64,000 nucleotides of DNA from Deltaproteobacteria bacterium. Lineage in GTDB: Bacteria; Desulfobacterota; Desulfarculia; JACQYL01. Positions 56,043-64,000 of this stretch are shown piece after piece. Under the pieces are notes generated by a model, which saw nothing but the letters and a program-made list of their open reading frames with translations, was not told the origin of the DNA and ran no database searches. The stretch lies in NCBI GenBank assembly GCA_016208165.1, contig JACQYL010000014.1:1-64000 (forward strand). Reading direction: 5' to 3'. A program made the position numbers and the translations under genes. Positions within the stretch are counted from its first letter, which is position 1; the number at the start of each line of letters is the position of its first letter.

Positions 56043-56915
56043 TCAGATCAAGCCGTACTGCCGCAGAACGGATTCGAGTTTGATTTTGCTTGCAGGCGCC
56101 ATTTCGCACATGGGCAGTCGAAATTGCTCTTGAATCCTACCCATGAGAGCCAACGCCGTTTTGACTGGAAGAGGATTGGTTTCGATGAACATCGCCTGGC
56201 ATAGAGGAAACAGGTTCAGGAACATTTCTCGAGCCTGCTCGTGCCGGCCCTCCAAATACGCACCCACGTATTCGGCTGACTGTTTGGGCGCTATGTTCGC
56301 CACAACACTGATCACTCCCTTGCCCCCCACGCTCAGCAACGGTAGTGTAATTCCGTCGTCCCCACTCAGCAGCACGATGCTGTCCCCGCATTTAACCACG
56401 ATTTCCGTCATCTGGGTTATGGAGCCGGAAGCCTCTTTGATGGCCACGATTTCCTCCATTTGCGCCAGACGCGCTACCGTTTCGGGAAGCATATTTACCG
56501 ATGTACGACCCGGAACATTGTACAGAACGATTGGAAACGACACTTCCTTGGCGATCGTTTTGAAATGCTGATAGAGCCCTTCCTGTGTGGGTTTGTTGTA
56601 GTACGGGGTTACGGAAAGAGAAGCATCGGCCCCCACCTCTTTGGCGTGTCGGGTCAGTTCCACTGCTTCCCAGGTACTGTTCCCTCCGGTGCCCGCGATG
56701 ACGGGAACCCTTTTCCGAACGGCGTCCACACAAATCTCAATCACCCTGTTATGCTCTTCCATGGACAGGGTGGCGGATTCTCCTGTCGTACCACATGGAA
56801 CGATGGCGCTCGTCCCATTTTCAATCTGAAATTCGATCAGCCCCCGGTATGCTTCCTCGTCAACCTGCCCGTTTCGAAACGGTGTTACAATCGCAACAAT
56901 AGAACCTGAAAACAT
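56043..56915 (-). CDS. dapA: 4-hydroxy-tetrahydrodipicolinate synthase
   Basis: A 290-residue protein from an ATG with AGGAG eight bases upstream, inside the end of dapF. GSIVAIVTPFRNGQVDEEAY is the typical start; IVPCGTTGESATLSMEEH lies near 40, the tyrosine of FPIVLYNVPGRTSVNMLPE near 135, and the Schiff-base lysine in IVAIKEASGSITQM near 163. It condenses pyruvate with aspartate semialdehyde. It starts two bases after the dapF stop. Confidence 0.94.
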   Translation of the reverse strand: MFSGSIVAIVTPFRNGQVDEEAYRGLIEFQIENGTSAIVPCGTTGESATLSMEEHNRVIEICVDAVRKRVPVIAGTGGNSTWEAVELTRHAKEVGADASLSVTPYYNKPTQEGLYQHFKTIAKEVSFPIVLYNVPGRTSVNMLPETVARLAQMEEIVAIKEASGSITQMTEIVVKCGDSIVLLSGDDGITLPLLSVGGKGVISVVANIAPKQSAEYVGAYLEGRHEQAREMFLNLFPLCQAMFIETNPLPVKTALALMGRIQEQFRLPMCEMAPASKIKLESVLRQYGLI

Positions 56916-56917
56916 AA

Positions 56918-57769
56918 CTAATCTCCTGTAGAAAAGAATAATTCAGCGGAAATACACCCCTGAAAAGCGATGGTCGTGGCTCCTTCCAGGAACACCTGTC
57001 CGAATTCGGAGTCACTACGGTAAGCGGCGTGAACAGTAAGACGCTCACCACTTTTTGTCACAACGGATATGGGTGGTTGCATGCCATTCCGCTTTATTCC
57101 GACGAGCGCTGCGGCGACCGCGCCGGTCCCGCACGCCAGTGTCTCGTCTTCTACTCCTCTTTCGTACGTTCTGATTGCCAGCTGATTGCCACCCAGGACA
57201 CGAACGAAATCGGCGTTTGAACCGCCGGGTTGAAAACGTTCGTGGTTCCGCAACGCCCTGCCCGCGGTCAGTATCGGGAAATCGTCCAGGCGCCCGACAA
57301 AAACCACCGCGTGGGGAACACCCGTGTTGATGACGGATACGCTCAAACGCTCTCCGCCGAGAAACAGCTGCTCGTCCATCGAAAGATCCCTAGGCTGAGG
57401 CATTTCGATTTTGACACGGCGGTCATCCACCACAACCGCCCGGAGAATACCTGTTAGAGTCTCCAACGTCATCTCTCTGGGAGCAACATCCGTCATATAT
57501 GCGTAACGGGCGGCGCATCGCGCTCCGTTGCCGCACAGCTCAGCTATGCTCCCGTCGGAATTGAAAAATCGCCAACCAAAATCGGCGTGTTTCGAGTTCC
57601 GAACCAGGATCAGGCCATCCGCGCCAATGCCCAAACGACGGTCGCATAGTTTCCTGACGACGGAGGGCGAAATCGATGCATCCAAACGATCATCCCGATC
57701 GTCCAACAGAATGAAATCGTTACCGCACCCGTGCATTTTCACAAAAGAATGACCGATCCATGCGTTCAT
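56918..57769 (-). CDS. dapF: Diaminopimelate epimerase
   Basis: A 283-residue protein. FVKMHGCGNDFILLDD at the start, the first catalytic cysteine in AELCGNGARCAARYA near residue 75 and the second in ETLACGTGAVAAALV near 218 mark the family. It interconverts LL- and meso-diaminopimelate, needed for lysine and peptidoglycan. AGGA lies upstream of the ATG. It follows the lptM-like gene by 83 bases in the same direction. Confidence 0.94.
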   Translation of the reverse strand: MNAWIGHSFVKMHGCGNDFILLDDRDDRLDASISPSVVRKLCDRRLGIGADGLILVRNSKHADFGWRFFNSDGSIAELCGNGARCAARYAYMTDVAPREMTLETLTGILRAVVVDDRRVKIEMPQPRDLSMDEQLFLGGERLSVSVINTGVPHAVVFVGRLDDFPILTAGRALRNHERFQPGGSNADFVRVLGGNQLAIRTYERGVEDETLACGTGAVAAALVGIKRNGMQPPISVVTKSGERLTVHAAYRSDSEFGQVFLEGATTIAFQGCISAELFFSTGD

Positions 57770-57852
57770 ACGTCGGTTTCCTGCGAGGACGGGTTACTTC
57801 AAAGGTAATCCGATGACGAAGTTTGTCCTATCCTTGATCGAAAGGCTTATAT

Positions 57853-58122
57853 CTAAGCCATATCGATGCCTACCGTACCCCCGCTCCCACACTGCCCCCG
57901 AAGGAAGGGAGACGAGAAATCGCACATCTCCACCCCGTCGGGAGGAGATGGAAAATGGCGGTTGGGTCGAGGAAGGAAACCCACCAAATTCGGCGGCGCG
58001 GGTTGGATTACACTCGATGTTTTCTCGCGATCAGGAATGACAGGCGGCCCTTTCTTCCCGCACGAACCGATCAGAGCGAAGAACAAGAGAAGCATCATCA
58101 AGGCTGCGAGTCGTCGTCCCAT
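57853..58122 (-). CDS. lptM: Small LptM/YifL-like lipoprotein
   Basis: An 89-residue protein from an ATG with AAGGA five bases upstream, overlapping the argH end by 25 bases. MMLLLFFALIGSC is a signal with lipobox, and the mature start CGKKGPPVIPD fits the CGxKGPLxLP motif of LptM, which helps oxidise the LptD translocon for lipopolysaccharide. Such genes often lie between argH or lysA and dapF, as here. The C-terminal half is proline-rich and not conserved in my view. Gene name by motif and place. Confidence 0.7.
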   Translation of the reverse strand: MGRRLAALMMLLLFFALIGSCGKKGPPVIPDREKTSSVIQPAPPNLVGFLPRPNRHFPSPPDGVEMCDFSSPFLRGQCGSGGTVGIDMA

Positions 58123-59498
58123 AATTCCTTCTCGAATCGCTCCAGCTCCCGGCGTACGCGTACGGGAGACGTGCCTCCATGGACGTTGCGTGTTTCGAGT
58201 GAGCTGCTTACGTCCAGCACTCGGTACACGTCTTCCTCTATGCTTCTCGAAAACTCTCGCAGCTCGGAAAGTTCCAGTTCATACAGTTCTTTGCCCCGAT
58301 TCACGGCATACTGCACCATCTCTCCCACAACATGATGCGCCCTCCGGAAGGGGAATCCCTTCCGAACCAGGTAATCCGCCAGGTCCGTGGCCGTCAGAAA
58401 ACCGCTTTGAGTGGCCTGAAACATCCGATCGCCATTGAACTTCAGGCCTTTGATGACCTGAACAAGCACGGAAAGAGTAGCAGTCACCGTATCGGATGCG
58501 TCAAAAACCGGCTCTTTGTCTTCCTGCATGTCCCGATTGTAGGACAGGGGTAATCCTTTCATCACGGTGAGCACGGACACCAGGGCTCCATAGACCCGGC
58601 CGGTCTTTCCTCGGGCCAGTTCCGCCACATCGGGATTCTTCTTTTGTGGCATGATCGAACTTCCCGTGGTATGCGCGTCGGACATCTCCACAAAATCGAA
58701 TTCCTTTGTGCTCCAGAGCACGAGTTCTTCCGCCAGGCGACTAGTATGCATCATGATCATGGACATGTCGAATAGAAACTCCGCCACAAAGTCCCGATCA
58801 CTTACGGCGTCGATGCTGTTCCGCGAGACGCCGTCAAAGCCCAGTAATTTGGCCGTATATTCCCGGTCGATGGGAAATGGCGTTCCCGCCAGGGCCGCAC
58901 TTCCAAGGGGAAGTACGTTCATTCTCCGCGCACACCCTCTCAGGCGGTCCAGATCGCGAGAAAACATCTCCACATAGGCCAGCAGATGGTGGGCCAGGAG
59001 CACCGGCTGCGCTCTCTGCAGATGCGTGTATCCGGGCAACACCAGCTCGAGATTGTTCCTCGCCTGTATCACCAATGCCTTACACAATTCCTTCAACATT
59101 TGAGAGCAGGTTTCAACAGCTTCTTTCAGATACAACCTGAGATCCAACGCTACCTGATCGTTGCGACTTCTGGCGGTATGAAGCTTCTGTCCTAGGGGCC
59201 CGAGCAGATCGATCAGTCGAGACTCGATATTCATGTGGATGTCTTCGAGACCCACGTCGAACTTGAACTCCCCTTTGTCCATTTCCCGGTGTATTCGCCC
59301 GAGGGCTTCGATAATCTGATCCGCCTCTTCGTTCGCAATAATGCCCTGTTTGGCCAGCATTCGGCAGTGCGCCACGCTCCCCTCGATATCGTAGGGGTAC
59401 AGACGCTTATCGTAATCAATCGAAGCCGTGTACTTCTCGACGATGCCGTCGGTATTCAGGTTGAATCTGCCCCCCCAGGGCTTTCTGGTTGTCCCCAC
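58098..59498 (-). CDS. argH: Argininosuccinate lyase
   Basis: A 466-residue protein. GGRFNLNTDGIVEKYTASID is the typical start, HTARSRNDQVALDLRL lies near 108, and the signature SSIMPQKKNPDVAEL near 280 carries the catalytic serine. It splits argininosuccinate to arginine and fumarate. It starts two bases after argG on the same strand and overlaps the lptM-like gene. Confidence 0.95.
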   Translation of the reverse strand: MGTTRKPWGGRFNLNTDGIVEKYTASIDYDKRLYPYDIEGSVAHCRMLAKQGIIANEEADQIIEALGRIHREMDKGEFKFDVGLEDIHMNIESRLIDLLGPLGQKLHTARSRNDQVALDLRLYLKEAVETCSQMLKELCKALVIQARNNLELVLPGYTHLQRAQPVLLAHHLLAYVEMFSRDLDRLRGCARRMNVLPLGSAALAGTPFPIDREYTAKLLGFDGVSRNSIDAVSDRDFVAEFLFDMSMIMMHTSRLAEELVLWSTKEFDFVEMSDAHTTGSSIMPQKKNPDVAELARGKTGRVYGALVSVLTVMKGLPLSYNRDMQEDKEPVFDASDTVTATLSVLVQVIKGLKFNGDRMFQATQSGFLTATDLADYLVRKGFPFRRAHHVVGEMVQYAVNRGKELYELELSELREFSRSIEEDVYRVLDVSSSLETRNVHGGTSPVRVRRELERFEKELWDDDSQP

Positions 59499-59500
59499 GT

Positions 59501-60709
59501 TTAATTCGTCCTATCCAGCAGTTTTTGAATCTTAAGGCGCAAACCGTTTAGCCGGATGAACCCCGTTGCATCTGCCTGGTTATACACGTTGTCTTCTTCG
59601 AATGTCGCAAGATCCACGGAATACAACGATCGAGCGGACCTGCGCCCCACAACAAGGGTGTTTCCTTTGTAGAGCTTCAGTCGGACCGTACCGTAGACGT
59701 TACTTTGGGCTTCGTCCACGATCGCCTGCATCAGCTTCCGTTCCGGGGCGAACCAGAAGCCGTAATAGATCAGCTCGGCATACTTCGGGACCAACGAGTC
59801 CCGGAGGTGCATGACCTCTCGATCCATGGTAATGGACTCGATGGCCCTATGGGCCACCTGCAATATGGTTCCGCCGGGAGTCTCGTATACGCCACGGCTT
59901 TTCATGCCCACAAACCGATTTTCAACCATGTCCACGCGGCCGATCCCGTTTTTTCCGCCCAAGGCGTTCAGCTTCGCAAGCAATTCCGCAGGACTGAGAC
60001 GCTCACCGTCAAGGGCCACCGCATCTCCCCGTTCAAACTCGATTTCGACATACGTCGGCTTGTCCGGCGCCTTTTCAGGCGACACGGTCAAAACGAACAT
60101 CTCTTCAGGAGGTTCCGCCCAGGGGTCCTCGAGTATGCCGCCCTCGAAACTAAGGTGTAGCAAGTTCCGGTCACAGCTGTAGGGTTTCTGACGTGTCACC
60201 GGAACTTCGATGTCGTGGCGACGGGCATACTGAATCAAGCTTTCCCGAGATCCGAAATCCCAAATCCTCCAGGGCGCGACGATGGTGAGTTGAGGATTCA
60301 ACGCCATATAGGTCAACTCGAATCGTACCTGGTCGTTTCCTTTTCCAGTCGCTCCGTGGCTGACCGCGTTCGCATTCTCCAGAGCCGCAATCTCGACCTG
60401 CTTCTTTGCGATCAGGGGGCGCGCCAGCGAGGTGCCGAGCAGATACGTGCCCTCGTACAAGACGTTGGCTCGATAGGCCGGAAATACGAAATCCCGAACG
60501 AATTCCTCTTTGAGATCCTCGATATACACCTTAGACGCGCCGGTACGTTTGGCCTTTGCCTCCACGGGCTCGAGTTCCTCTCCCTGACCGAGGTCCGCGG
60601 CAAAGGCAATGACCTCCGCATCGTACGTTTCTTGAAGCCATTTCAGGATTACCGATGTATCCAGGCCACCGGAGTACGCCAATACGATTTTCCGGATATT
60701 CTCAGTCAA
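59501..60709 (-). CDS. argG: Argininosuccinate synthase
   Basis: A 402-residue protein. [19 protein letters not shown] is the P-loop-type ATP site, [16 protein letters not shown] lies near 118, and [20 protein letters not shown] near 263. It joins citrulline and aspartate with ATP. The gene overlaps argF by eight bases and is followed by argH after two, so all three are translated from one message. Confidence 0.95.
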   Translation of the reverse strand: MTENIRKIVLAYSGGLDTSVILKWLQETYDAEVIAFAADLGQGEELEPVEAKAKRTGASKVYIEDLKEEFVRDFVFPAYRANVLYEGTYLLGTSLARPLIAKKQVEIAALENANAVSHGATGKGNDQVRFELTYMALNPQLTIVAPWRIWDFGSRESLIQYARRHDIEVPVTRQKPYSCDRNLLHLSFEGGILEDPWAEPPEEMFVLTVSPEKAPDKPTYVEIEFERGDAVALDGERLSPAELLAKLNALGGKNGIGRVDMVENRFVGMKSRGVYETPGGTILQVAHRAIESITMDREVMHLRDSLVPKYAELIYYGFWFAPERKLMQAIVDEAQSNVYGTVRLKLYKGNTLVVGRRSARSLYSVDLATFEEDNVYNQADATGFIRLNGLRLKIQKLLDRTN

Positions 60710-61622
60710 TTTCGCCTCCTGACAGTTTTAGCAGGATTGCTTTGTGAACGTGCATTTTGTTCTCCGCCTGATCCCAGACCACGGCTTCCGGATCGTCCAA
60801 GAAATCGGCGGTGATCTCCTGACCCCGATGAGCGGGAAGACAGTGAAGCACCATAACGTCGGGCAGAGCGTGGGCCACCAACTCGGGATTAACCTGGTAC
60901 GCCCGAAATGCTTTCAGCCGGGCCTCGGCTTCATCTTCTTGCCCCATACTCACCCAGACGTCCGTATTGATCACGTGGCATCCCTTTACGGCCTCTTTCG
61001 GATCCCGGACAATTCGAATCGACGGATTCTCGCGGCGGGCGGACCCCAGTATTTCCGGATCCGGATCGTATCCCTCGGGACACGCCAACGTGAGTTCAAA
61101 GCCGAGACGCGCGGCTGCATTGATCCACGAATGCGCGACATTGTTTCCGTCTCCGACCCAGGCGGCCCGAAGTCCATCCAACGAACCACGCCTCTCGAAC
61201 ACCGTGTATACGTCGCTCAACACCTGGCAGGGATGGAAACGGTCGGTCAAGGCATTGATCACGGGCCGTCTCGAAGAGCGGGCCATATTCTCCAACCATT
61301 CCTGGCGATAGGTACGGACGGCGAGGATATCCAAATATCTGGCCAGTACCCGCGCCGTATCTTCCGGAGTTTCGTCTCTCGATAACTGTGTATCACCGGC
61401 CGTAAGGTAGATGCAGGACCCTCCGAGTTGATACACAGCCACTTCGAATGAAACCCTGGTCCGCGTGGACGGCTTTTCGAAAAGCAGCCCCAACGTTTTC
61501 CCTTGAAGCACGGTTTCTACACGGCCGGCCTTCCAGCGTTCCTTCAATCGTCTCGTCAGATGGAACAGTTCCAGAATCTCCTCTCTGGAAAGGTCCAAAA
61601 TGCTCAGCAGATCCCTTTTCAT
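60702..61622 (-). CDS. argF: Ornithine carbamoyltransferase
   Basis: A 306-residue protein from the ATG at 61622 (AGGTGA eight bases upstream); a GTG at 61634 is the alternative and would overlap argD. The carbamoyl-phosphate motif is [15 protein letters not shown] near residue 50, [12 protein letters not shown] lies near 130 and [13 protein letters not shown] near 268, with the catalytic cysteine. It makes citrulline from ornithine. It lies between argD and argG in the same unit. Confidence 0.94.
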   Translation of the reverse strand: MKRDLLSILDLSREEILELFHLTRRLKERWKAGRVETVLQGKTLGLLFEKPSTRTRVSFEVAVYQLGGSCIYLTAGDTQLSRDETPEDTARVLARYLDILAVRTYRQEWLENMARSSRRPVINALTDRFHPCQVLSDVYTVFERRGSLDGLRAAWVGDGNNVAHSWINAAARLGFELTLACPEGYDPDPEILGSARRENPSIRIVRDPKEAVKGCHVINTDVWVSMGQEDEAEARLKAFRAYQVNPELVAHALPDVMVLHCLPAHRGQEITADFLDDPEAVVWDQAENKMHVHKAILLKLSGGEID

Positions 61623-61630
61623 ACGTCTTG

Positions 61631-62806
61631 TCACCTGAGAATTTCTTTCAATACTTCCATCAGCCGTCCCATCTCGGCTTCAGTTACCGTCAATGGAGGC
61701 GTCATGCGAAGTGTTCTCTCCTGCACGGAGTTCACGAGCACACCCTTGGACTGGGCCGCCCCCACAAACGGCTTGGCTTCCCGATCCAGATCGAGAGCCC
61801 AGATCATTCCCTTGCCCCTGACATCCCTTACAATCGGACTGCTGCGGGCGACCTCTAAAAGCCCTTTTTCAAAAATGACACTGCGCCTGTTCAGATCTTC
61901 GAAAAATCCCTTCGAAGTCAATGTTTGCAGTACGGCGATGGCCGCCGCGCATACCAGCGGCGTTCCTCCGAACGTCGTGGCATGGCTTCCCGGCCCGAAG
62001 GCCTGGGCCACCTCGTCCCGGGCCAGCATCGCGCCCATCGGCAACCCGTTGGCCAACGCCTTGGCCAGTGTCATTACGTCAGGTTCCACTCCGTATACCT
62101 GATGGGCGAAAAGCGCGCCGGTCCGCCCCATTCCGGTTTGAACTTCGTCGAACATGAGCAACACGCCCCGTTCCCGGCACAATTCCTTCAGGCCGCGAAG
62201 GTACCCTTCGGAGGGGAGAATGACCCCGCCTTCCCCCTGGATCGGCTCCACCAGAAATGCGCACACCGAGTCATCCATCTTCAGTCGGGCCGCTTCCAAG
62301 TCGCTGAACGGCACCGTCAGGAACCCTCCCAGCAGCGGATCGAACCCTTTCTTCACTTTGGCCTGACCGGTGGCCGTCAGTGTGGCCATGGTCCTTCCGT
62401 GAAACGACATCTCCGTAGTAATGATTCTGAAGCGATCCTTGCCGTATTTGTCGGCTGCGTATTTCCGCGCCAACTTGATCGCCGCCTCATTCGCTTCCGC
62501 TCCGCTGTTGCAGAAAAACACCTTGTCGGCAAAACAGTGCTCCGTGAGGAGCCGGGCAAGCCGGACCTGAGGCTCGGTGTAGTATAGGTTCGATGTGTGA
62601 ACGAGCGTCCTCGCCTGTTTACACACGGCATCCGCAACCGCCTCGTTGGCGTGACCCAAATTGCAGACGGCTATCCCGGCGACGAAGTCGAGATACTCGT
62701 TATCTTCTTCGTCCCAGACCCTGGCGCCCTTACCTCGAATCAGAGCCAGGTTGTTCCGGGCATACGTTTGCATGATAACCTGTTTTTCAAGCTCCTTGAG
62801 ATTCAT
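61631..62806 (-). CDS. argD: Acetylornithine aminotransferase
   Basis: A 391-residue protein from an ATG at 62806 with GGAG at about eight bases; the longer frame to 62926 does not fit the family. Class III features are NLGHANEAVADAVCKQ near residue 45, FCNSGAEANEAAIKLARKYA near 102 and LMFDEVQTGMGRTGALFAH near 215, followed by MTLAKALANGLPMGAML with the PLP lysine. It converts N-acetylglutamate semialdehyde to acetylornithine. The gap to argB is 22 bases. Confidence 0.93.
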   Translation of the reverse strand: MNLKELEKQVIMQTYARNNLALIRGKGARVWDEEDNEYLDFVAGIAVCNLGHANEAVADAVCKQARTLVHTSNLYYTEPQVRLARLLTEHCFADKVFFCNSGAEANEAAIKLARKYAADKYGKDRFRIITTEMSFHGRTMATLTATGQAKVKKGFDPLLGGFLTVPFSDLEAARLKMDDSVCAFLVEPIQGEGGVILPSEGYLRGLKELCRERGVLLMFDEVQTGMGRTGALFAHQVYGVEPDVMTLAKALANGLPMGAMLARDEVAQAFGPGSHATTFGGTPLVCAAAIAVLQTLTSKGFFEDLNRRSVIFEKGLLEVARSSPIVRDVRGKGMIWALDLDREAKPFVGAAQSKGVLVNSVQERTLRMTPPLTVTEAEMGRLMEVLKEILR

Positions 62807-62828
62807 TGGTGGCGCTCCAGATGATGGT

Positions 62829-63749
62829 TCAAGTTTCTTTCGGTGGTGAGTCCAGAACGATTTCAGTTCCAATTCCTGTATTGGTGAATATCTCCAGCAG
62901 AACGGCGTTCTTTCTTCGACCGTCAATGATATGCGTTTTCTCCACTCCGTTTCTTAAAGCTTCCAAGCAGCATCGCACCTTGGGGACCATTCCGCCGCGA
63001 ATCTCTCCCCGTTGAATCATTTCTTCGACCTCGGAGGCTCGAAGCGTAGAGGCCAACGTGCCGTCCTCTTTCGTTACGCCGGGAACATCGGTAAGTAGGA
63101 TCAACTTCTTTGCTTTCAACGCCTCGGAAATTTTCCCGGCTACGAGGTCCGCGTTAATATTGTAGGTTTCTCCTTCGGATCCCACTCCCACGGGCGCAAT
63201 CACCGGTATGAATCCGTCCCGCTCGAGCGTTTGCAGTATGGCAGGATGAACCGTCTCCACCGTTCCGACCATGCCGAGATCGATGATTTCCGGCGGTCGC
63301 TCGGGTGTCCCGGAGTCGCGGTACATTTGCATTTTCCGGGCGTGAATAAGCCCGCCGTCTTTTCCGCTCAACCCCACGGCGGATCCGCCGTTTTGGTTGA
63401 TCAAGGTTACGATCTCCTTGTTGACCCGGCCCACCAGAACCATTTCCACCACATCCATAACCGGTTCATCCGTGACGCGCATGCCTTCGACGAATTGCGT
63501 CGGAATCTGCATGCGCTCGAGCACCCTTCCGATCTGCGGACCTCCGCCGTGCACGATCAGTGGATTCAGCCCTACAAACTTGAGCAGTATTACGTTTAGT
63601 GCAAAAGCGGTCTTGAGCTCGGTGTCCACCATGGCGTGCCCGCCATACTTGATCACTACCGTCTCATTGTGAAAGCGGACAATGTACGGTAGGGCCTCTA
63701 TCAGGGTCTGTGCTTTCAATGTGTCGCGTTCCTGTACATTGGGTTCCAT
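62829..63749 (-). CDS. argB: Acetylglutamate kinase
   Basis: A 306-residue protein. [20 protein letters not shown] is the phosphate-binding start, [20 protein letters not shown] lies near 65 and [20 protein letters not shown] near 190. The end [20 protein letters not shown], then HIIDGR, is typical of the arginine-regulated group, so feedback inhibition is possible. It phosphorylates N-acetylglutamate. The gene begins the arginine block directly downstream of hslU. Confidence 0.95.
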   Translation of the reverse strand: MEPNVQERDTLKAQTLIEALPYIVRFHNETVVIKYGGHAMVDTELKTAFALNVILLKFVGLNPLIVHGGGPQIGRVLERMQIPTQFVEGMRVTDEPVMDVVEMVLVGRVNKEIVTLINQNGGSAVGLSGKDGGLIHARKMQMYRDSGTPERPPEIIDLGMVGTVETVHPAILQTLERDGFIPVIAPVGVGSEGETYNINADLVAGKISEALKAKKLILLTDVPGVTKEDGTLASTLRASEVEEMIQRGEIRGGMVPKVRCCLEALRNGVEKTHIIDGRRKNAVLLEIFTNTGIGTEIVLDSPPKET

Positions 63750-63791
63750 CGGCAGGACCCCCCCGGTTCTCTTCTGTGTTGAACGGATACA

Positions 63792-64000
63792 CTATAGGAT
63801 GTAACGGCTCAGGTCTTCATCCTTCTTGATGTCGGACAGCTTGGATTGGACATATTCCCGTGTAATGGTCATTCGCTCTCCCGACATCTCCGGAGCGCGG
63901 AAGGATACGTCTTCGAGGAGTGCTTCCAAAACCGTATGCAGTCTGCGAGCACCTATATTCTCCGTGCGTTCGTTCACAAATTGAGCGATATCCGCTAGTT
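63792..64000 (-). CDS. hslU: HslU, ATP-dependent protease ATPase subunit, C-terminal part (gene cut by window edge)
   Basis: The frame runs in from the right edge and gives the last 68 residues: [32 protein letters not shown], and the final [13 protein letters not shown]. This is the sensor-2 end of the HslU AAA ATPase, and the very C-terminal residues insert into HslV. The start lies beyond 64000. HslUV degrades misfolded proteins. The gene is followed by argB after 42 bases. Confidence 0.93.
   Translation of the reverse strand, partial: LADIAQFVNERTENIGARRLHTVLEALLEDVSFRAPEMSGERMTITREYVQSKLSDIKKDEDLSRYIL

Noticed and set aside
1-64000. Prophage, integrase or complete insertion sequence
   Set aside because: No phage structural gene, integrase or transposase with catalytic motifs was seen on either strand.

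Overview
ORGANISM. The window looks like a chromosome piece of an anaerobic deltaproteobacterium (Desulfobacterota, Syntrophobacter/Desulfomonile-like). The clues are benzoyl-CoA-reductase/2-hydroxyacyl-CoA-dehydratase-like subunits, several acyl-CoA genes, ADP- and AMP-forming CoA ligases, a two-cluster ferredoxin-like protein, a probable selenocysteine-containing OsmC protein, and the order hslU-argB-argD-argF-argG-argH-lptM-dapF-dapA-dapB-dapL-folK. No rRNA, tRNA, CRISPR array, integrase or intact insertion sequence was found. Assignment to a genus is not possible from this sequence alone. LAYOUT. (1) 1-6650, minus strand: an edge-truncated lipoprotein hydrolase, a B12-type radical SAM enzyme of the RiPP C-methyltransferase type, a nitroreductase, a CoxE-like VWA protein, a 134-bp mobile-type repeat, a citryl-CoA lyase-like protein and an enoyl-CoA hydratase. 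(2) 6950-15160, mostly plus strand: the OsmC selenoprotein candidate, a DUF2889 protein (minus), an ADP-forming acyl-CoA ligase broken by an in-frame TGA, a YcaO-TPR protein, an isochorismatase-like hydrolase, a 4Fe-4S protein and an alpha/beta hydrolase. (3) 15170-18005, minus: a Ser/Thr kinase fused to an FGE-sulfatase domain, with its PP2C phosphatase. (4) 18290-27600: an acyl-CoA region with intact thiolase, 3-hydroxyacyl-CoA dehydrogenase, M24 peptidase, sirtuin and one dehydratase subunit, mixed with a TRAP permease remnant, an acyl-CoA dehydrogenase remnant, a CoA ligase with an internal deletion and frameshift, and a dehydratase subunit with the same type of lesion. (5) 27870-31230: dodecin, about 1 kb without a gene, and a secreted beta-helix protein. 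(6) 31256-47706, minus: a surface glycan cluster with a PglF-PglE-PglD-PglC set (diacetamido-sugar initiation), three glycosyltransferases, an O-antigen ligase, an asparagine-synthase-like amidotransferase, a sulfotransferase and a flippase. (7) 47710-52030: gene-poor stretch with small secreted proteins, a lipoprotein and a lytic transglycosylase. (8) 52341-64000, minus: a compact housekeeping run (transaldolase, folK, lysine/DAP genes, lptM, arginine genes, 3' end of hslU). HOW IT FITS. The arg/dap block would make arginine, and meso-diaminopimelate by the DapL route. The glycan block has a lipid-linked initiation step, chain extension, flipping and ligation. The acyl-CoA region is the most eroded part: five of its genes are broken or reduced to fragments. 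Against that background the OsmC TGA stands out, because it falls exactly on the catalytic cysteine position and is followed by a SECIS-like hairpin, whereas the CoA-ligase TGA has neither property.
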